Positions 58,820 through 64,000 of a stretch of DNA of 64,000 bases are shown here, one piece after another. Origin of the DNA: SZUA-35 sp964351995. GTDB taxonomy: Bacteria; Actinomycetota; Acidimicrobiia; Acidimicrobiales; SZUA-35. Below the pieces are notes generated by a model. That model searched no databases and was not told the DNA's origin. It worked only from the letters and a program-made list of their open reading frames with translations. The position numbers were made by a program, and so were the translations under genes. Positions within the stretch are counted from its first letter, which is position 1; each line of letters opens with the position of its first letter. The stretch covers positions 54,296 to 118,295 of the forward strand of contig CAYGQE010000012.1 in assembly GCA_964351995.1 (NCBI GenBank), in the 5' to 3' direction.

Positions 58820-61800
58820 ATGCAGATCCAGATGCTCGGACCGGTGAGGCTCGTTGACAGCAGCGGCCGAGTCATGGACCTGGGCGGGCCACGTCAACGC
58901 CGTCTGTTGGTTGCGCTTGTGCTCGAACTCGATCGAGCAGTACCGACCGACCGGCTGATCGACACCGTGTTCGACGGCTCTCCTCCGGCGGCAGCTGCGA
59001 CCACGATTCGCAGCTACGTGGCCCGGCTCCGCAAGGCCATCGACGAAGCCGAAGAAGGTGCACGCGAACACCTGGAGACGACCACTGGCGGCTATCGCCT
59101 TCGAGCGGAGATCGGATCACTCGACGCTGCAGAATTCACGAGTTCGATCGATCGAGCCAGAGACCAACTGGCTCAGCAAGACCCAATCGGCGCAGTTGAA
59201 TCGCTCCGCAGCGGGCTCGACCGGTGGCGCGGTGATGCCTTCGGCGACTTTGCCTACGAGGAGTGGGTACGGCCCGAGGCGATGCGGCTGGAAGAGCTCC
59301 GCGTCGTGGCCACCGAGAACCTCAACGAGGCACTCCTCGCTTGCGGCCTTGCGGTCGACGTCGTGTCAGCAGTCCGCAGCCAAGTGCAACGGCACCCACT
59401 ACGCGAGGGCTTCCGGCGGCAGCAGATGCTGGCGCTGTATCGGTCTGGTCGACAAGCCGAAGCGCTGCGAGCGCTGCGTGATTTCGAGTCGACCATGGCA
59501 GAGGTCGGTCTCGAGCCCTCGGCCGCAATCGGCCGTCTTGGTCAATCGATTGCCGCCCACGATCCCGCGCTGCGACTCGAAGCTGCGCCCGGTCAACCTC
59601 TGCGCGGTTACCGAATCGGCGCATCGATCGGCGAGGGCGGGGCAGGCGTTGTCTACCGGGCAGTCCAACCCGGGGTGGGTCGAGAGGTCGCGATCAAGAG
59701 CATTCGCAACCCGTTCGCCGATGACCCGGAGTTCGTTCGGCGCTTCGATGCCGAAGCACAAACCGTCGCCAACCTCGAACACCCCCACATCGTGCCGATC
59801 TACGACTATTGGCGCGAGCCAGGTGGCGCCTACGTGGTCATGCGTTTGCTGGACGGGAACCTGCATCGCTGGCTGGACGATGGTCCGCTCCCAGTCGACC
59901 GCACCGTCGACCTCGCCCGCCACATTGGTGGGGCATTGGTGACCGCGCACCGTGCTGGCGTGGTGCACGGCGACATCAAGCCCAGCAATGTGTTGGTCGA
60001 CGGCAACGCCGCGTATCTCGCAGATTTCGGGATGTCCACACTGATCGACTTGGCAGGTGTTGTCCCAGACGAGGTGGTGTCGTCTGGCCACGAGGCACCC
60101 GAGTTCGCCGACGGGGACCCGCCAACTCAGGCGTCGGACCAGTTCGGTCTCGCGGTCCTGCTTGCGTATGCGCTGACCGGCCAACTTCCGTTCGGCACTC
60201 GAGGGATGACCAGCAAACGCGACCGACCGCCGCAGGTCAGCCCGCATCGGTCGACGGTGCCAGCGGCGCTCGACGCCGTACTGCACCGGGCGACGTCGTG
60301 GCTTCCGACCGACCGGTACGCCGACATCGAGTCGTTCGTGGCCAACTTCGAAGCAGCCATCACGGGGAGCAGCCCAGCCCACGGCATCCAATCGACACCG
60401 ACGAACCCCTACCGCGGCTTGCACGCCTTCGTCGAGAGCGACAGTCATCGATTCTTTGGCCGAGATGCTGCCGTTCGCGAGCTTCTCGCTCGACTGTCGG
60501 GGGACGACCCATCCCGATTCGTGGTGGTCGCCGGATCATCCGGTAGCGGAAAGTCCAGCATGGTCCGAGCCGGACTTGTGCCCGAGCTACGGGCCGGCGC
60601 AATCGATGGATCTGACCGCTGGTTGATCGCGACGATGGTGCCCGGCACCGACCCGTTCGCTGCGATTGCCATTGCCACCAATTCGCTCTCGGTCGCAACA
60701 ACTCTTGCTGCCGCAGATGCCCCTCTGGGCACGCAGCTGGCTGAGCTCACTTCACAAGGCCCGGTACTCCTCGTGATCGACCAGCTGGAAGAGTTGTTCA
60801 CGAACTGCTCCGCCGAGACTCAAGAACGGTTCGTGCGGGAATTGGTGTCGGCGGTGACCGATCGCGAACTCGATCTGCGGGTCGTGTGCACGCTGCGGGC
60901 TGACTTCTACGACCGGCCGTTGCGCTACGCCGACTTCGGCCGCCTGGTGAAGGACGGGCTGGTCACCATGGTCGCAATGACGCCAGCCGAACTGGAGGCG
61001 GCCATCACGCGCCCGGCAGCCTTGGCCGGGGTCGAGATCGAACCGGCACTCGTCGCCGAACTCGTGAACGACATCGTTGATCGCCCTTCTGCGCTCCCAC
61101 TCCTGCAGTTCACCCTCACGCTTCTGTTCGATCGCCGACGTGGCCACATGTTGAGCGTGAGCGACTACGCCTCGCTCGGTGGGGTCGAAGCGGCGGTGGC
61201 GGGACGGGCCGATGAGGTCTTTCAGAGCCTCGGCGCCGCAAGCCAGGCAGCAACTCGACACCTGTTTCTCGGACTCATTGCTCTCAGCGAAAGCGGCGAG
61301 GTGAGCCGACGCCGACGCACCCGAGCGGTGCTCGTCGAAGCCGCACCCGAAATCGGCGCCGCCATCGAGGCATTCGGCGCGGCCAGACTCCTGGCCTTCG
61401 ACCACGATCCAGCAACAAGGGAACCAAACGTCGACCTGGCGCACGAAGCACTCTTGACCCACTGGCCTCGGCTTCGCGGTTGGGTGGCCGATGACAGCCA
61501 GCATCTGGCCGTACGGAGCCGACTCCACGATGCCGCTGTGTTGTGGGACGGCCAGGGCCGTCACGACAGCGACCTGATTCGCGGACATCGTCTGGCTCAG
61601 GTCGTCGAGAGTCTCGAGCGAGCCCACACCACACTCAGTACGGTTGACGCCGCCTTTGTCGAAGCCAGCCGTTCGGCCGAGACCGTCGAGCTGCAACACC
61701 GACAGGCCGAGGCCCAGCGCGAGCGACGAACCAACCGCCGTCTCCGCTTCCTCCTGGCCAGCGTTGGTTGTCTGCTCGCGGTCGCCATGGCCGCCGCAAC

Positions 61801-63889
61801 CGTGGCGTTGGTGCAGCGCGAGCGGGCCGATGATGAAGCTGCAGCTGCGAGGATCGCCAGTCTTCTCAGCAACTCGAGCGCTCTCCAGGACGACCAGCCT
61901 GAGTTGGCCACGCTGCTTGCGCTCGAGGCCTACGGGCGGGCGCCCGATGCCACGTCGAGCCAAGCTGTCCTGGACGCCCTGGCGAACACCACGATCGGTA
62001 GCCGCATCGCTGCGTTCGACGCCGTGGAGAACACCCCGGAGTGTGAGCCTCCCACCTTGTTCCGGCCCGACGGCGGCGAGGGCTTCACCGTCGCCGAGGG
62101 ACGCCGCCTCCATCAAGATCTGACGACGGGAGCGGTGACCGATCACGGACCGGCTCGTGATCGGTGCGGCGTCTGGCTGGCCGACATCGCGAGCGATGTG
62201 GCAGTCGCTGGATCACCGGACGCGATGCGTCTGTGGGTCGGCTCGGTCGACGACCCGTATCAAATCGAGGTCGAACCGGTTGCAACGCCGTTCTTCACCC
62301 TCGACTCCGATCTTCGCACCGGTCGGGTCGGCACCACTCACATCGATGACGAAGGTCGAGAAGCGGTCGTGTTCTACGACACCGTCACTGGCGAGCCCGC
62401 CGGACCGCCCATTGCCATGGGTTCGGTCTTCTCAAACGCGACCAACGACACCGCCGATGTGTTCGTGGCCGGGATCGGTCAACGCACACGAGCCGAGGGC
62501 GAATTGGCCGAAGTGGGTGCGAACGCCATCCTGGTCGCCAACGTCGAAACGGGCGAGACGATCCATGAAATCGAGACCTCAGGGATCGCTGTGAGCGTCG
62601 CTGTCGACAACGCAAGCGAGGAAGTGCTCGCCCTGCTCAGCGACGGGTCGGTACTCGTCGTCGACATCGCATCGGGCGAGACCACCTCGACACTCAACGC
62701 GGTCATCGATGAGGACCCCTTCATGCTCGGGTTGATGCCCGACGGGAACGTGGCTGTTGTCGGATCAACCAAGGTGGTGGTAATCGATCGAGTCTCAGGG
62801 CCGATCGGCGAACCACACGACGACTTCGGCAACGTGATCGCTCGCCCCGACGGCACGTTCCTGCAGTTCGGCGGCGAACGGTGGGAAGTCCTGCAACTCG
62901 GGGTCGGCGCCCTCATGGAGCGGGCGTGGCCGACGAGTCCCTTCGCACGATCAGCCTTCGATGCCGGTCGGGCCGCAGTGATCAACCCTGAGACCCAGGA
63001 AATCGAAACAATCGATCTCGCGACAGGGGACCGACAGACACACCGCCTGGTACGTCCGGACGGGTCAACGGTTGACGTTGCCAGCGTGCAGGCCGACCCC
63101 GAAGGGCTGTGGGCCATTTCGCCAAACGGCTCGATCTCCCGGTGGATCGGCGACGAGATGGTGGACGACATCGTTCTGCCCGGACGCATCGAGACCATGA
63201 CTCGCTTCGGTGATGCCATCGCCGCTGTCGGTCGGAATGGTGCAGGCGAACCAGTAGCCCATCTCATCGGGATTGCACCCGGTGCAGCGGGGATCCGGCT
63301 GTCGGTGCCAGCGCCCGATGGCTACACCGCGCATCCCGCTCCCGACGGTGGAATCCACGTCGTTGACACCGCAGGAATACTCCGCAGCTTCGATAGCGGG
63401 GGCGAACTCATGGCCGAGATCGACACCGGAATCGAACGCTCGATACTCATCACGATGGACGAAACGACCGGGTTGATCGCTACTGCCCAATTCGTGGGCG
63501 ACCGTGTTGCCCTCATCGACGTGACCCTGGGTTCGGTCACAACAGTTCCCTTCAATCCACAGGTGGCCAACATCGGACTCGGTGACAACGGTCGATTCCT
63601 TGTGATCACCAGCACCGATGGTTCGGTCCGTCTTTGGGACGTGGAACGGGGATCGATGGCGGCCCAGCTGTGGGATGGCGCCGGTGTCGGCCCCGGCTCA
63701 CCGTCTTGGTACGACGCCGAAAACCGTTCGATGTGGGTGGCGACGTCGGCTCGTTTGCTCGAGATCCCGCTCGACTCCGAGCGCTGGATCGAGCGGGCGT
63801 GTGAAGTGGTCGACCGCAGCCTCACACAGGCCGAATGGGACCAATTCGTTGGTGAGGATCGCGAGCCTCGAGAGGTGTGCAATCGCTGA
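58820..63889 (+). CDS. Chimeric SARP/BTAD - Ser/Thr kinase - STAND NTPase - transmembrane - beta-propeller protein
   Basis: 1689 aa. Residues 1-95: winged-helix DNA-binding domain (QIQMLGPVRLVDSSG, TTIRSYVARLRKAIDEA). 100-245: BTAD domain (RWRGDAFGDFAYEEW). 260-515: protein kinase with ATP-binding Lys293 (EVAIKS), HGDIKPSN (His383, Asp385, so the HRD Arg is Gly) and DFG Asp402. 540-900: STAND NTPase (NPYRGLHAFVESDSHRFFGR, Walker A GSSGSGKSS with Lys578, Walker B LLVIDQLEEL with Asp654). ~977-1000: transmembrane helix. 1000-1689: repeats of a beta-propeller (DGSVRLWDVERG near the C-terminus). Start ATG 58820 has GGGGGGA upstream. It may be a membrane-linked sensor that phosphorylates or regulates transcription; the target is unknown. 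Confidence 0.9.
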   Translation: MQIQMLGPVRLVDSSGRVMDLGGPRQRRLLVALVLELDRAVPTDRLIDTVFDGSPPAAAATTIRSYVARLRKAIDEAEEGAREHLETTTGGYRLRAEIGSLDAAEFTSSIDRARDQLAQQDPIGAVESLRSGLDRWRGDAFGDFAYEEWVRPEAMRLEELRVVATENLNEALLACGLAVDVVSAVRSQVQRHPLREGFRRQQMLALYRSGRQAEALRALRDFESTMAEVGLEPSAAIGRLGQSIAAHDPALRLEAAPGQPLRGYRIGASIGEGGAGVVYRAVQPGVGREVAIKSIRNPFADDPEFVRRFDAEAQTVANLEHPHIVPIYDYWREPGGAYVVMRLLDGNLHRWLDDGPLPVDRTVDLARHIGGALVTAHRAGVVHGDIKPSNVLVDGNAAYLADFGMSTLIDLAGVVPDEVVSSGHEAPEFADGDPPTQASDQFGLAVLLAYALTGQLPFGTRGMTSKRDRPPQVSPHRSTVPAALDAVLHRATSWLPTDRYADIESFVANFEAAITGSSPAHGIQSTPTNPYRGLHAFVESDSHRFFGRDAAVRELLARLSGDDPSRFVVVAGSSGSGKSSMVRAGLVPELRAGAIDGSDRWLIATMVPGTDPFAAIAIATNSLSVATTLAAADAPLGTQLAELTSQGPVLLVIDQLEELFTNCSAETQERFVRELVSAVTDRELDLRVVCTLRADFYDRPLRYADFGRLVKDGLVTMVAMTPAELEAAITRPAALAGVEIEPALVAELVNDIVDRPSALPLLQFTLTLLFDRRRGHMLSVSDYASLGGVEAAVAGRADEVFQSLGAASQAATRHLFLGLIALSESGEVSRRRRTRAVLVEAAPEIGAAIEAFGAARLLAFDHDPATREPNVDLAHEALLTHWPRLRGWVADDSQHLAVRSRLHDAAVLWDGQGRHDSDLIRGHRLAQVVESLERAHTTLSTVDAAFVEASRSAETVELQHRQAEAQRERRTNRRLRFLLASVGCLLAVAMAAATVALVQRERADDEAAAARIASLLSNSSALQDDQPELATLLALEAYGRAPDATSSQAVLDALANTTIGSRIAAFDAVENTPECEPPTLFRPDGGEGFTVAEGRRLHQDLTTGAVTDHGPARDRCGVWLADIASDVAVAGSPDAMRLWVGSVDDPYQIEVEPVATPFFTLDSDLRTGRVGTTHIDDEGREAVVFYDTVTGEPAGPPIAMGSVFSNATNDTADVFVAGIGQRTRAEGELAEVGANAILVANVETGETIHEIETSGIAVSVAVDNASEEVLALLSDGSVLVVDIASGETTSTLNAVIDEDPFMLGLMPDGNVAVVGSTKVVVIDRVSGPIGEPHDDFGNVIARPDGTFLQFGGERWEVLQLGVGALMERAWPTSPFARSAFDAGRAAVINPETQEIETIDLATGDRQTHRLVRPDGSTVDVASVQADPEGLWAISPNGSISRWIGDEMVDDIVLPGRIETMTRFGDAIAAVGRNGAGEPVAHLIGIAPGAAGIRLSVPAPDGYTAHPAPDGGIHVVDTAGILRSFDSGGELMAEIDTGIERSILITMDETTGLIATAQFVGDRVALIDVTLGSVTTVPFNPQVANIGLGDNGRFLVITSTDGSVRLWDVERGSMAAQLWDGAGVGPGSPSWYDAENRSMWVATSARLLEIPLDSERWIERACEVVDRSLTQAEWDQFVGEDREPREVCNR

Positions 63890-63960
63890 CGACAGTCGAA
63901 ATGGCATCCCGCACCACAGTTCATGAGAGGGGTCGCCCGAACGGCAGCGCACGCACCAGA

Positions 63961-64000
63961 TCAGCGGTGGTTCGAGGCCAGTTCGGTTTCGGGTTCGCCG
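63961..64000 (-). CDS. Possible C-terminal end of a reverse-strand gene cut by the window edge
   Basis: The reverse frame entering at base 64000 reads GEPETELASNHR then TGA at 63961-63963. The high-GC3 residues are coding-like but the fragment is too short for any assignment. The rest of 63890-64000 shows no other feature. Confidence 0.25.
   Translation of the reverse strand, partial: GEPETELASNHR

Overview
This 64 kb window is high-GC, gene-dense bacterial DNA. Short start/stop overlaps (ATGA, GTGA) are frequent, GTG starts are common and Shine-Dalgarno sites are good. DesK-type two-component systems, SARP/BTAD regulators, MT0933-type small proteins and an F420-type LLM oxidoreductase point to an actinobacterium; an uncultured Acidimicrobiia-like lineage is my inference. 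The two 100-N gaps are each flanked by the same 55-nt sequence on both sides, so this is a short-read (probably metagenomic) scaffold. I see no rRNA, tRNA, IS element, phage or CRISPR array.

Layout. 1-3.7 kb: an operon of histidine kinase, response regulator, ABC ATPase and FtsX-type permease (cut by the window edge). 3.8-6.2 kb: an acyltransferase and a two-module flavin/ferredoxin-NADP reductase-like protein. 6.3-9.8 kb: TetR divergent from overlapping phaC and phaZ (polyhydroxyalkanoate synthesis and mobilisation), followed by a 14-bp tandem repeat that broke the assembly. 10-11 kb: an SH3b protein and a MT0933-type small protein.

11.1-23 kb is the most interesting metabolic block. A forward operon (N-carbamoylsarcosine-amidase-like hydrolase, nitrilase-superfamily carbamoyl hydrolase, MFS exporter/importer) converges on a seven-gene reverse operon. 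That operon runs rutA, sugar/nucleoside-type ABC permease, lipoprotein binding protein, double ABC ATPase, AtzG/GatC-like small protein, amidase-signature enzyme, TetR. An aldehyde dehydrogenase is divergent from rutA. I read this as a pyrimidine or other cyclic ureide/amide uptake and ring-opening locus in which RutB-RutG are absent and replaced by other amide and carbamoyl hydrolases.

23-36 kb holds mixed oxidoreductases (FAD monooxygenase-like, NfsA, LLM, Rieske, SDR), a SulP transporter, a DUF4231-like membrane protein, a limonene-epoxide-hydrolase-like gene broken by one amber codon, a heptad-repeat coiled-coil protein, an AlkD-like HEAT protein, an SMP-30 lactonase and a beta-lactamase-fold esterase. 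36-46 kb: a 1036-aa SARP-STAND regulator, two unrecognised proteins, a GH65 maltose phosphorylase and an M14 carboxypeptidase. 47-51.9 kb: a second ABC plus two-component operon (DrrAB-like) and a membrane protein. 51.9-58.6 kb: L-2-hydroxyglutarate oxidase, a zone of gene relics, a secreted protein, oligopeptidase B and an amidohydrolase whose 3' end is duplicated as a relic 4.5 kb upstream. 58.8-63.9 kb: a 1689-aa chimera joining SARP DNA-binding, BTAD, Ser/Thr kinase, STAND NTPase, a membrane helix and a beta-propeller.

Functions rest on motifs and remembered family sequences; no database search was run.
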